DNA from: Garra rufa
Taxonomy: Eukaryota > Chordata > Actinopteri > Cypriniformes > Cyprinidae
DNA: 64,000 bases
Reading direction: 5' to 3'
Assembly (NCBI RefSeq): GCF_049309525.1
Contig: NC_133369.1
Coordinates: 12,051,963 to 12,115,962, forward strand
Under the pieces are notes generated by a model that was not told the DNA's origin, made no database searches, and was given only the letters and a program-made list of their open reading frames with translations. Positions 10,440 through 22,097 of the stretch are shown here, piece after piece. The position numbers and the translations under genes are program-made. Each line of letters begins with the position of its first letter. The stretch's first letter is position 1.

Positions 10440-10683
10440 TTTTGGGTAAACTATCCTTTTAAACGTCGCAGTTGGTTTTACTGTAGTTGCAATGGCTCCC
10501 ACTAGATGGCGAGACAACGAGGAAGAGCCACGTTTTTTCCAAGTGCATTATGGGAAAAGACTTTCGACGCACATGTGGCCACCTGATCAGTGCTGAACGC
10601 GTCTGGAGGAAAAGCAGCGGGACTGAACCAGCGGCAGCTATTTGTAGTATTAAAACAGGATTAGCCATAAATAATACAGTAAA
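10440..10683 (+). promoter_or_regulatory. fbl: Presumed fbl promoter and 5' UTR
   Basis: This is the single-copy-looking interval between the upstream MITE and the fbl ATG. It has a CTCF-like core, CCACTAGATGGCG, at 10499-10511 and a GC-richer stretch (10560-10630). No TATA box is evident at the expected place, which fits a housekeeping promoter. The transcription start was not determined. Confidence 0.5.
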
Positions 10684-13600
10684 ATGAAACCAGGTAAGTT
10701 ATAGCTATATGTTTTATGCATATAAGGTTGTTTTCATTGTTGTGTGATAAAATATAAATGTTTTTAAGTTGTTAGTGTGAGCATGCCGGCCAAGTTAGCC
10801 ATGCGCTTAAAGCTGTGGAGCACGAAACACTCTTTCTCTAAAATGTAATGACATTGTTTGTCGTTTTATTAGTGTGTTTAAACATCTTAACTCAATGTGG
10901 TTTTATTAAAACGTTTCGGTAAGTGCTATAATATTTCTTGTGGTGCATAACATTGAGCTAGCGAGCAACAGAGCCATGCTGCACACGCGGCGAGGAAGCT
11001 CCACATGGCTTTCAACTTACTTAGATAAGTTGTTGTTTCTAAGATTAATCTGTGTTGTTTTTTTATTGTTAAAATTACTAATTAGATTTCCAATTTGTAT
11101 TAATTTGATTATGGCGGGACGTTATGCACAAGGTTTATTTTGATAGTCGAGTTTCCACACATTGTTGAGGACCACATGGGTTTAGGAAATTACCTCGTCT
11201 GTCAGACAGACCATGTTGATGTCGACAATCTAGTGAAAACAAATAGTTTAGGTTTAGTCGATCTGTAACAAAGACACATTACACACTAACTAAAAGAAAT
11301 TGAGTTTAATTTAGAATACAGTTAGTTGTTTAGTTGGGTTGAGGACATTTAAACACCAGAGCTCAGTTGCAACCCTTGGTTAGAAAAGTGTTGTCTCTAA
11401 TGGCTTTCTTGGTGAAAACCAGTTTTAACTAAAAGGTTTTTCTTTCTAATATAAGGAGTTAGTTGAAGCTGGACATCTGTGAATTAATATTTGACTCTTT
11501 TTGACAGGATTCAGCCCAAGAGGAGGCGGACGAGGAGGCTTTGGAGGAGGAAGAGGAGGTGGTGGCTTTGGTGGAGGAAGAGGAGGAGGAGGGGACTGGG
11601 GTGGTAGAGGAGGTGGAGACCGTGGTAGAGGAGGAGACCGAGGTGGACGAGGAGGAAGAGGTAGAGGTGGTTTTGGTAAGCGATTTTTGTTTGTTTTTCA
11701 CTTTATTATTATTATTATTATTATTATTATTTTTTTTTTAGATATGTAATTCTTGTGTTATCCATTTTTCTGTTATTGCTTATAACATTTGGGTCAGACA
11801 TTAAAATGTTAGTGGACACTATCAGTCCAATGTTTTTGAACTGTAAGATAAATGTTTTTTTAGTCTCTTCTTAGTCTGCATTTGTTTGATCCAAAGTACT
11901 GCAAAAACAGTAAGAAATTGAATTAAAATAACTGTTTTCTATTTGAATGCATTTAAAAATATAATTTATTCTTATGATCAAAGCTAAATTTTCAGCATCG
12001 TTAATCCAGTCTTCAGCGTCACATGATCCTTCAGAAATCATTCTAATATATTGATTTGCTGTTCAAAAAACATTTTTTAATCAATATTTAAAGCAGTTGA
12101 GTACTTTTTTCAGGATTCTTTGATATTTAGATCCAAAGATCAGCATTTATCTGAAATAAAGAGCTTTTGTAACACTATACATTATACCATTTAAAAGCTT
12201 GGAGTCACTCAGTATTATTTTTTTTTTGTTGAATGATAGAAATTAATACTTTTATTTAGCAAGGATGCTTTAAATTGATAAAGTGATGATGAAGACCTTT
12301 ATAATGTTACAAAAAATTGTATTGCACATAAATGCTGTTCTTCTGAACTTTCTATTCATCAAAGAAACCTGAATAAATTCTACTCTGTTGTTTTTAACAA
12401 TAATAATAAATGTTTTTTGAGCAGCAAATCAGAATATTAGAATGGTTTCTGAAGGATCATGTGACTGGAGTAATGATGCTCAAATTTAGCTTTGAAATCG
12501 CAGGAATAAATTACTTAAAATATATTCAAAAAGAAAAGGTATTTTTTTTTTTTATCTAAATTGTACTGTTTTTGCTGTACTTTGGATCAAATTAATGCAG
12601 ATTTGGTGAGCAGAAGAGACTTCCTTGAAAATCATTAAAAATCTTACTGTTCAAAAACTTTTGACAGGTCTACAAAATATAAAAAAATGGTGTATTATCA
12701 ATATGTCTGTATTTTTTTTGGTTTTTATAACCCCTCTTTTTCTAGTTTAGTATGCAAGACATTTGTATTTGTATTTCCATTCATCTTGATCACTATATCT
12801 TTTTTATATATATATATATATACACACACACAGGTGGAGGTGGAGGATTCAGGTCCCCTGGAGGTGATGGCTTCCGTGGACGAGGTGGCGGACGTGGCAC
12901 TCCTAGAGGCCGTGGAGGAAGAGGAGGACGAGGAGGGTTCAGAGGAGGCAAAAAGGTGACAGTAGAGCCCCATAGACATGAAGGTGGGTCATCAACGACA
13001 CAATTTCTCAAATGGAGACATAACCGGCTGTTGTTGCTCAGAATGTGTTAAATCATCATATTCTGTTTAAAAATTCAGGAGTTTTTATCTGCCGTGGCAG
13101 AGAGGACGCCCTGGTCACAAAGAACATGGTTCTTGGAGAATCTGTGTATGGAGAAAAGAGAATAAGTGTTGAGGTGAGCTTACAGAAGCTTGTCTTTAAT
13201 GTTCTCTAGAGTAATTCTAGAAAGCATTGCGCTCATTACTTTTTCTTTTTTTTCTTTTGTGAAAGGAAGGGGAAACTAAAATTGAGTACAGAGCATGGAA
13301 CCCTTTCCGGTCGAAGCTGGCCGCAGCCATTTTAGGAGGTGTTGACCAGATCCACATCAAGCCAGGAGCGAAGGTCATGTACTTAGGAGCCGCATCAGGA
13401 ACTACCGTATCCCATGTTTCTGACATTGTTGGACCGGTATGTGTTTCTTTTCCCTTTTTTTTTTTTTTTTTGTTAAAGTCCACATCTGCACACAACATCA
13501 TCACCATCATCATATAAAACATTAAAATGTTTATTTTCATGCATAACACTATATGTTGGAGCATTATAGTTGCCTCTAATATTAATACTTTAGCTACTAA

Positions 13601-16600
13601 GCAGCACTAACTAAACTAAAACTATTACATATCATTTTCAGTTACTGAAGAAGGTTAAATAAAATAAGCAAGCAGCTATTACAGTTCAAGCACTTTAAGG
13701 CATTTCAGCAAGTATGGAAACCACTAAAATCAATATATTATACTTTAAATTTTTATTACTGTTATAGCGGCAGCTGTGGTCCAATCTCCTTAAAACTTTG
13801 CATGCTTGTTTGGAATAGAATGTGCACAGCAGGCTTCATGAAGTTTTGAATTTTTCTTGAGGTTTTATAGGATTTTGGGTACATTTGGACAGGTCACTTT
13901 TCTAAACAACCCTGTTATAGCTCCCCAAAGGGTAAATTTAAACTTTTGATAATTATTGACCTAGAGAGTCCAGAGAATCGTACCGCAGTGAAGGGTTGTC
14001 ACGATACCATAAAAATAACTTCCAATACTATATCAGCGGAAGTATCACGATACCATGCAGTATTCTGTTAATTTAAAATTCAGTTCTACAAAATGAATCA
14101 ATTTCAGAAATAAAAAAAATAATTTGAATACTTCATTAATGTGAATGAATACCTGGCTATTAGGGGTGGAACGGTACATGTATTCGTTTCGAACCGAATC
14201 GGTACGGGGGTCACGGTTCGGTGCATGAATTTAAACGGAGAATACACGGTATGAAAAAAAAAAAAAACTTGCCTGCAAAATAATTAATGTAATGCGGAAC
14301 TACTGTTAGATACGCGGGTTCTTTAGGGACAGCTAATATTTAGCCCCGCTTTAGCTCTGAAGCTCTGATTGGCGTCGATGCAGCCGAGCTCCGCCTATGT
14401 ATGCGGTCTATCAGAGCCCGTCTACATTCTCTGGCACTCAGCAATTTTTTGTCAGCTCGACGGTCCATCATTGTGGTCCAGGGATTTCCTGAACTTTATG
14501 ATTTGTCAAGCCCCCATTATTTTGACGCTAATAGAAGAAACAATGCATGGAGACGCATAGGCTTGGAGCTAGAGCGCAGCTGATGGTTGCTTAGAAACGG
14601 CAGACGCTTCCGGAGCGCAAGCGCCCGAGCGCTTTGTTGATCAGGAAGAAAGCAGCGCACCTAGCGTTTTTCACGCGTTTTTAGGCGCGACATGTGAACG
14701 GCCCCTTAGATCGCAAGTTTGGGAAAACTTCGCTTTTCCAGTCAGTTACAGTAGTACAGGCGAGAGAGTGGTGGAAAAGACGAGGACTGTGTGTTGCCGT
14801 TGTTCAGCGGTTGTTGGGTATGTGAGTGGAAATACATCTAATTGCCTTCTGCATTTTTGTTTTGCTTTTCCCTCCACTGTACCGAAATCATACCGAACCG
14901 TGACGTCTGAACCGAGGTACGAACCGAACCGTGACTTCTGTGAACCGTTCCACCCCTACTGGCTATTGTTATCCATGAAATCAAGCAAACAAAACTCATC
15001 TTAGTAGGGATGGGTCACGATCATCAAATATTCGATTAGTTGATTTAGTTACCGAATATCGAATAGGTTGTGCGATTATTAAATGCCCTAAGTTTTCGGT
15101 GGTGATGCGCCAGAGCTGTCAAGGACAACAGAAGAACTAGATTTCTAATTCTAATAAAATGAATGAGAATGAAGTGCAGTGCAAACTCTGCCGTGTGAAG
15201 CTTGTTTATCATAGTTGAGCCACTGCAATGCAAAGGCTGTTCTCTGCGGCCGGAATATCGCATAAAAACTCTGAATGGAAACGTGAAGATGCGCATGAAT
15301 ATAAAAAAATGCGCATAAAACGTATGTGCACTATTAAGTAGGATAGACTTTTTGTCCGAAAAGAAAAAAATGCGCATAAACTACAATAAGAAAACTTTAA
15401 CAGAATAAATGCGCTTTAAAAAAGTCATGTGACTTTGCACGATGGAACGGGATAACTTGACTAACCATCGACCCATCTTGTTGCAAAATGCAAAACTGTC
15501 CATTTGACGACTACCGTTTATCTAAAAGGTGATTTTGGAAGCTCATCGGAAGAACATTCGTTTATTTATTTGGTTCCAGCGTGTTTACTGATTTTCAGTA
15601 CGCCTATTTTTTTATAATTCAATTTTGTGAAAGTTATAATCGAAAGTAAAAGTAAAATGCTCACAGGCTATTTATAGCCATTTAAAAGGTAAGAAAAGCG
15701 TGGGAACAAGGGAAAACTCTAACTGTCCCTCAACATTTCCCCTCGGTGTTACCGTTATTACCTGTGTTGTCACACGGACACGGTGGGAAAATTCCCTCAC
15801 AGTCACATCCCTACTGCTCGCCCTGAGGTGCAACCAATTTATTATCTATAAGAAAATTATTGTTTTCAGTTGCTTTTCCTAGTTTTCTAAGTGCTATTTA
15901 GTTTTGTTCTCTCTGTCTCGTTGTATAGAAACAATGCTTTATGCGCAATTGCCATGTTCCAGTTTTGCGCATAAATTCGCATTTTTGAATGGAAACATAT
16001 TGTGAACAGATTGCGCTCCCGTTTTTATCCCGATCATGTGGACATGCTCATTTTTTTAAATAAAAACACTATATAGGTTATTATTATATTAAAATTAATA
16101 TTCATATAAGTAGCCTACCGTTATTCAGGGTGTTCACAATATGTTTTAGTGCGCAATGTTTTAAGCCTACAATATTCATGGATTAACTGATCAAATGTTT
16201 TTTTTTTTTTTTTAATGCTATGAATGTTCATGTTCATTTTTAAAATAGGAATGTCTTAGGCTTATGAGCAGCTGAATGCTAATCGATGGACTGTTACGTT
16301 AATAAGTGCCATTATTTATTATATTAATATTTTAGCAATCATACATTACAACCATTTAATGGCTTATGTTAAGACAGATTTGTTAAGACAGATTCTCGAA
16401 TGAATTAAAGTTTGTTGTCATACATATTGAAAGCCTGAATGGTCTCGTGTCCTCTCTCTGTTTATGTATGGGCGTGCATGCGCAGGAGGGGTGCGATTTT
16501 CGAATAATAATCGAATAATACCCTGCGATTATTGAATAGTATTTTTGCTTAAAATGCCCATTCCTACATCTTAGCACTGTACAGAAGCTCCATGAAGTGA

Positions 16601-19600
16601 CATTTAGATGTGGTATTTATACATTTAGACTGAATTAATAATTGCATAAATAATGTTATGAGATTAATGTTTTAAATACAAAACTCTGATTATAGAAATA
16701 TGTTGGAAAAGAATGTAATATGTTGGGAAACTTAAAACCGCCAGCAGGTGGCAGCATGTGTTTATGATTAAATCACTGAGACATTCAAACAATTCTTTCA
16801 AAACAGCTATATCCTTCTGAAGCAAATCAAATTATGTTTTTATGAATGGCTTAGATTATCAGTGATTCGCCAAAGTGGATTCCAATACCGAAACGAAACA
16901 AAAAAAAGCACTCTTAACTCTTGCTCGTGTCATATTGCTGAACTGTCAGGAGCATTTTTGCTTGCGTATCTTGAAATTGCAAAGTTAGCAGCTTACATTT
17001 TTTTTTTTTTTTTTTTTTTTACTAACACTGCTGTTGGAATATCTGTGAGCTGTACCTCGCTTGATCAAAGGTCTTAGTAATTGTTTATACATTTATACAT
17101 TGACAATAGTCAAAAATAGGGGTGGGCGATATGACCTAAAATTAATATCACGGTATTTTTCATCTTTTGAACGGTGACGGTATAATATCACGGTATTACT
17201 TTTTTTGGTACATTTTGGGAGGAGTAGCCTGTCCTGTCCCTTTAGTATGTGAATAAAGTTTTTTTTTATATATAAAGTATTTTTATAATATAATAAGTAA
17301 ATGGTAGGTATCCTTATCAAAAAGAGACATGGGAGAGTATGCATCCTTAACATATTTGTTTTGCAAAAAACCTAAAGATCTTGCTTAACAGTGTACAACA
17401 AAAAAAATATTTTTTATTGAAATTGAATTTCTGCAATATTTAAAACCTTTAAATAACTGGGGGAAATCAACCCATGGCAACAGTTTAAAAGTAGACCAAT
17501 TCTGTGGGTAAAAACGCTGACTTGGCAACCCTGCATCCAACACCAGCTGCTGGAGTTAATGTCATTGCACACATGAGTACGACATTTTCGTCTGAGATTT
17601 TTGCACGTAAAAAAAAAAATACAGGTTATGTTAATCGAGTTTACACACTGCCTCTGAAACTTTCGTCCATCATAAAAAAATTGGATCGTGTTTGATTTTC
17701 TGCATTTTCGCATACATAATAAGCATTTTGATAAGGATGGCGAATATGACAAAACTAAAAAAAAAACGCATACTCAGTGTACAATGACCTTTAGATTTAA
17801 ATGATCACGGGTCGAAAGTAAAGAGAGATTACAAACATAGACTGGAGGATTTGCTGCAATCTTGTACTCACTGACAAATATCTATTAACGTTATAAGATG
17901 TGCTGCTCCCTTTACACAGAGTGTGCGTTATCGCAAAATCAAAAGTAAACAGGCCGGTCGCGTTCGCCTCGCGCCCGCTCAATTTGTGATCCGCTGTGTA
18001 AATCCTTCGGCCGGCCGCCGGGAAAAGTCCCGACCTTTCTTCACGATGTTTCACCAGTCGTTTAATGGCCACTCCCCTTTTACCTACCACCTGCAAAGCT
18101 GATACGAATATGTTTTACTTTTTAATTTACAACAAGATATTCAGTATAAGGACAGGTATTCAGACCACAACTGAACGTTTGAAGAAAATTTAATGCCTTA
18201 TTTAGAATTAGCTACTATTGATGTAAATGCAGCCGTTCGAGGCACATAATTGATTTATTACGGTATTGACGGTATTAGAAAATCCATGTCATGGCACAAT
18301 GTCACACTGGTGCTGACTATGACACCGGTGTACCGCCCACCCCTAGTCAAAAAGATACTTTTAAAAACAACAATGAAAAAAATATTTATATACAGGTATG
18401 TGCCAAAAAAAAATTAGAATATTGAGGGAAAGTCCATTTATTTCAATAATTTGTTTCTTTTTTTCTTTTTTTTTCAATGTTTTATTCATATACATAAATT
18501 AACACTGCTGTTGGAATAACTGAAGTGCTTTTATGTGTTTAAACAATTTATGTAAAAATGCCATCCCAGCTTTATATTTAATGTTTAATTTTAAGCATTG
18601 TTTGACATTTTCTAATTTTCATTCATTTTCTTCTTGTAGGAGGGATTGGTGTATGCTGTTGAGTTCTCCCACAGATCAGGCAGAGACTTGCTGAATGTGG
18701 CGAAAAAGAGAACCAACATTATTCCCATCATTGAAGACGCAAGACACCCGCACAAATACCGCATGCTTGTTGGTAAGTTCCTGTGATGTAGACATTAGAG
18801 TGGTAAAGAATGCACATTGCAAGGCAGTTTAATAAAGCACTCTTGTTTATTTCAAGGTATGGTGGACGTCATCTTTGCCGACGTTGCTCAGCCTGACCAA
18901 ACAAGAATTGTCGCCCTCAACGCACACAATTTCCTTAAGAATGGAGGCCATTTTGTTATTTCAATCAAGGTAGTATAATGCTGCTGTGTTGACATTGATT
19001 GTTTTTGCTGCAAGTATTCATCAGTGTTCAGTTGTTAACTTTCTTTTTTTTTTCTTCCTCAGGCTAACTGCATTGATTCAACAGCCGCTCCAGAGGCAGT
19101 GTTTGCTTCAGAGGTTAAGAAGATGAGCGCTGAGAACATGAAACCTCAGGAGCAGCTGACGCTAGAGCCGTACGAGAGGGATCACGCAGTTGTTGTGGGA
19201 ATCTACAGGTGAGTCTTCATGCATAAACCTAAAAGAGCAATGAACATTTGTGACCCTGGACCACAAAACCAGTCAGAAGGGTCAAATTTTTTTTTTATTG
19301 AGATTTATACATAATCTGAAAGATGCATATATAAGCTTTCCATTGATGTGTAGTTCGTTAGGATAGAACAATATTGGCTGACATACAACTATTTGAAATT
19401 TTGGAATCTGAGGGTGCAAAAAAATCATCGCATTTAAAGTTGTCCAAATGAAGTTTGGACAATTGAATGCATATTACTAATTTTTACAGTAGGAAATTTA
19501 CAAAGTATGTTTGTGTATCATGTGACCCTTTGTTCATGCAGCTTTGTGTTTAGGCCTGAATAGAAATTAGATGACTTCAAGTTCTGGTGTGAAATGTTAT

Positions 19601-19652
19601 TTATAGCTGAAACTTCCTTTTTTGCAGACCACCACCGAAGCAGAAGAAGTGA
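10684..19652 (+). CDS. fbl: Fibrillarin, rRNA 2'-O-methyltransferase (9 exons, complete)
   Basis: Coding exons: 10684-10693, 11508-11675, 12834-12983, 13079-13173, 13266-13436, 18640-18772, 18857-18969, 19063-19208, 19628-19652. All introns are GT-AG, the phases agree, and the joined frame is 336 residues (human about 321). The protein has an N-terminal glycine/arginine-rich domain (exons 2-3, MKPGFSPRGGGRGG then many RGG). The methyltransferase domain begins GVFICRGREDALVTKN. It has the AdoMet-binding stretch VMYLGAASGTTVSHVSD, then YAVEFSHRSGRD, MVDVIFADVAQPDQTR, GGHFVISIKANCIDS and a C-terminal RPPPKQKK. Fibrillarin is the catalytic subunit of box C/D snoRNPs in the nucleolus, methylating rRNA ribose and also histone H2A glutamine. 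Exon 1 codes only three residues plus one base. Intron 5 is 5.2 kb and filled by nested transposons. The exon 3 acceptor is formed by a (TA)n(CA)n repeat. Confidence 0.97.
11704..11730. repeat. (ATT)n microsatellite in fbl intron 2
   Basis: About nine ATT units begin about 28 bases after the exon 2 donor. Confidence 0.85.
11816..12670. mobile_element. Palindromic MITE family P in fbl intron 2
   Basis: Starts ACACTATCAGTCCAATG and ends ...CTGTTCAAAAACTTTTGACAGG, with the shared internal phrases TGATCCTTCAGAAATCATTCTAATAT and GAAGGATCATGTGACTGGAG separated into 5' and 3' halves. Diverged but close to full length. Confidence 0.75.
12805..12833 (+). repeat. (TA)n(CA)n repeat forming the fbl exon 3 splice acceptor
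   Basis: TATATA units pass into ACACACACACAG, and the final CAG is the acceptor used at 12832-12833. The frame and the match to fibrillarin require exon 3 to start at 12834. Confidence 0.8.
14161..14958. mobile_element. hAT-like element with perfect 8-bp target duplication
   Basis: Ends TAGGGGTGGAACGG and CCGTTCCACCCCTA, flanked by CTGGCTAT at 14153-14160 and 14959-14966. The uninterrupted copy of the host element at 32.76 kb reads CTGGCTATTGTTATCC across the site, confirming the insertion. Inner GAACCG motifs repeat near both ends. No transposase recognised. Confidence 0.9.
15005..16566. mobile_element. Second hAT-like insertion in fbl intron 5
   Basis: Ends TAGGGATGGG and CCCATTCCTA, flanked by CATCTTAG at 14997-15004 and 16567-16574. 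The host element copy near 32.8 kb lacks the insert, reading AAAACTCTTAGCACTG. The interior is mostly non-coding, with repeated GCGCATAAA phrases around 15250-15400 and 15940-15970 and no long transposase frame. Confidence 0.85.
17067..18450. repeat. Partial duplicate of the Tc1 left junction, interrupted by a hAT element
   Basis: 17067-17116 plus 18346-18450 match 20517-20677 almost base for base: AGGTCTTAGTAATTG, then ATACATTGACAATAG, then the first about 60 bases of the Tc1 end (CAGGTATGTGCC...). The rest of the Tc1 element is absent here. A 17-base phrase, AACACTGCTGTTGGAAT, occurs on both sides (near 17024 and 18500). Confidence 0.8.
17117..18345. mobile_element. Third hAT-like insertion in fbl intron 5
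   Basis: Ends TAGGGGTGGGCGATATG and CCGCCCACCCCTA, flanked by GTCAAAAA at 17109-17116 and 18346-18353. The matching site at about 20560 has a single GTCAAAAAG with no insert. Contains GC-rich DNA around 17940-18030 and repeated 'CGGTATT' phrases near both ends. No transposase frame. Confidence 0.9.
19249..19532. mobile_element. Palindromic MITE family Q in fbl intron 8
   Basis: Starts TGTGACCCTGGACCACAAAA and runs to an inverted ATGTGACCC near 19519. Shared with copies at 26011, 40613, 43441 and 59098. Confidence 0.75.
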
Positions 19653-19703
19653 GGTTTCTCTGTGGAAATTTTCATCACTATTCTCGTCCTCCTTTGCTCC
19701 TGA

Positions 19704-19709
19704 AATAAA
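19704..19709 (+). terminator. fbl: Candidate poly(A) signal of fbl (AATAAA)
   Basis: AATAAA lies 52 bases after the fbl stop. A second AATAAA downstream (within about 20363-20370, GTAAATAAATAC) could give a longer 3' UTR. Confidence 0.5.
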
Positions 19710-19730
19710 TGCTTCTGCCACTAGATGGAC

Positions 19731-20516
19731 CCACAGTTTGCAGATGACAAAAGACTGATATAACTGAACCATTTTCCTGTGTCCACCAGTTTGGGAGTGT
19801 ATCCCTTGACCGACAGGCAATATATAGTTTATGGAGAGTAGCTCTGCTCCCGTTTTTTTTCCTTTCTATGAACATCTTCTGTCATGTAATATACTGTACT
19901 GAAAGATGATTTGTGTTTTGCTTGTAAGAATTATTGGAAGCTAGATGTGTTATGTTAACTAAATCAACCGTTTTCTAAAGCATACATTTGTTATTGTTTC
20001 TTTTGAGTATTTTTAGTAAAAAATTTTAACAATCAAATGTCACCTTTTTTTCACTCACTTTTTGTTTGTACTTCTAAAAAAAAAAAGTTTCCAAGAAGCC
20101 AATTCAATTCAATATTGACCTGTTATCAAAGCTTGTTTGCTGTTTTCTCTCAGCCTCACTATCTGATGAGTGACCCAAACCCCCTTTTGAGACAAGTATA
20201 TACTCCAGCAAGCTAGTTTATGATGAGTTAAACTTGTTTTCCCTTACAAGGCACTGTGAAGCATGTATTTGTTAAAGAAATTGTAAGTAATCTGAACTGA
20301 AAGTTGCAGACGCTCAGAAGTGTGATCATAAGCAGGCAATTTAAAAAATGAGATGTTTTTGTAAATAAATACTCAATCTATAAGTTTGTTCAGTTTATTG
20401 CTTAATTACATTTGAAAATGTATATAGGAGGTTGATTATCATAATCTCAAGGGGTATATAATGTTAATTCTCATGCACAGTAATCTTGCCTGTTGATACC
20501 TAAATCCAAAATGAAG
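19731..20516. other. fbl 3' flank, non-coding
   Basis: Apparent 3' UTR or intergenic DNA without clear repeats. ORFs here are on the wrong strand and do not resemble proteins. Confidence 0.4.
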
Positions 20517-20868
20517 CTAGGTCTTAGTAATTGTTTATACATTTATACATTGACAATAGTCAAAAAGATACTTTTAAAAACAATGAAAAAAATATATTTA
20601 TATACAGGTATGTGCCAAAAAAATTAGAATATTGAGGGAAAGTCCTTTTATTTCAATAATTTGTTTCAAAAGGTGGAACTTGTATGTTATATTAGTTAAC
20701 TACACACAAAGTGAAATAACTCAAGCCTTTATTTGTTTCAACTTTAATGATTATGAATTAATGATAACAGTTTTAAAAAATCCAGTATTTCACAAAATTA
20801 TAATATAATGACAAAGTTCAACATTGTAGGCTACCTGTGTCCCAATCTAGTCAGCTAATTAACGCAAA

Positions 20869-22097
20869 ATGCCTGTAAAGGTTTCCTCAGCCTTTAAATT
20901 GTCTCAGTCTGGTATAGAAGGCTTCAGAATCATAGGGAAGACTGCTGACTTGATGGTTGTGCAGAAGACCATCATTGACACCCTCCATAAGGAGGAAAAG
21001 TCTCAAAAGGCAATTGCAAAAGAAGCTGGATGCTCACAAAGCGCAGTATCAAAGTATATTAACAGTGTTAAGAGGAAGGGAAAAATGTGTCCGGAAAAGG
21101 TCCGCAAGTGACAGGGATGACCGTAGCCTTGAGAGGATTGTCAAGCAAGGGCGGTTCAGAAATCTGGGGGAGCTTCATAAGGAGTGGACTGAGGCTGGTG
21201 TCAGTGCATCAAGAACCACCACATACAGACTGCTGAACCAAAAACAACGTCAGAAGCGTCTGTGCTGGGCTAAGGAGAAAAAGTACTGGTCTGTTGCCCA
21301 GTGGTCCCAAGTCCTGTTTTCAGATGAAAGCAAATTTTGCATTTCATTTGGAAATCAAGGTCCCAGAGTCTGGAGGAAGACCGGAGAGGCACAAAAGTCA
21401 AGCTGCTTAAAGTCCAGTGTGATGGTTTGATGTCATCTGCTGGTGTGGGTCCATTGTCTTTTATCAAGTCCACAGTCAATGCAGCTGTCTACCAGGAAAT
21501 TTTAGAGCACTTCATGCTTCCTGCTGCCGACAAGCTTTTTGGAGATGATGATTTTATTTTCCAGCAGGATTTGACACCTGCCCACAAAGCCAAAACTACC
21601 AGTACCTGGTTTAATAGCCATGGAATAACTGTACTTGATTGGCTGGCAAACTCGCCTGACTTAAACCCCATTAAAAATCTATCCCCCGGTTTCACAGACA
21701 AGGATTAAGCCTAGTCCTAGACTAAAATGTAAGTCTGAGCTGTTTCAACTAAAATAAAATTGCACTGATTGATCTTAAAATACATCAGTGCCTTTGTTTT
21801 GTCTCAAGATGCACACGCCACACCAGTAATGTTTTTTTTCTAAGCATGTTTATAAAAATTACTTAAATGTCCTAATTGAACTATGGCCTAATCCTGGTTT
21901 AGTCTAAGCCCTGTCTGTGAAACCGGGCCTATGGGTTTTGTCAAAAGAAAGATGAGGGAATGCAGACAAGCTCAAGGCCAGTATCAAAGCAACTTGGGCT
22001 ACAATAACACCTCAACTATGTCAAAGGCTGATCGCCTCCATGCCACGCCGCCTTGATGCTGGAATTAGTGCAAAAGGAGGCCCAACAAAGTACTGAG
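20869..22097 (+). pseudogene. Tc1 transposase, frameshifted and interrupted
   Basis: The DNA-binding half (AIAKEAGCSQSAVSKYINSV) is in one frame (20869-21111). The middle (TYRLLNQKQRQKRLCWAKE, then LFSDESKFCISFG) lies in another (to 21430). The rest (FQQDLTPAHKAKTT, then LANSPDLNPIKNL) lies in a third. The catalytic DDE pattern is partly visible: SDES and QQD, with the expected downstream 'ENLW' altered to KNL. The reading is then split by a 246-base insertion, after which YGFCQKKDEGMQ-like sequence resumes. At least two frame changes plus the insertion make it inactive. Confidence 0.9.
21683..21928. mobile_element. Inverted-repeat MITE inside the Tc1 transposase
   Basis: The ends CCCGGTTTCACAGACA and TGTCTGTGAAACCGGG lie at 21685 and up to 21927. 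The site is flanked by CTAT on both sides (21679-21682 and 21929-21932). Removing it restores the expected run AATCTATGGGTTTTGTC of the transposase. Confidence 0.85.

Larger units (their letters stand above)
13993..17000. mobile_element. hAT-like element A, copy 1 (interrupted, right end lost)
   Basis: Begins AGGGTTGTCACGATACCATAA and continues in three pieces around two younger insertions (14161-14958 and 15005-16566). The pieces align in order with the second copy at 32582-33771, including CCAGCAGGTGGCAG and TCTTGCTCGTGTCATATTGCTG. It stops at a T run near 17000, before the right terminus seen in copy 2. Confidence 0.75.

Noticed and set aside
11459..11741. Long overlapping ORFs (Ser/Thr-rich, Glu/Val-rich) over fbl exon 2
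   Set aside because: These are other-frame readings of the Gly/Arg repeat.
18773..19062. Possible snoRNA in short fbl introns 6 and 7
   Set aside because: Partial C-box-like TGATGT only; no convincing C/D or H/ACA layout.
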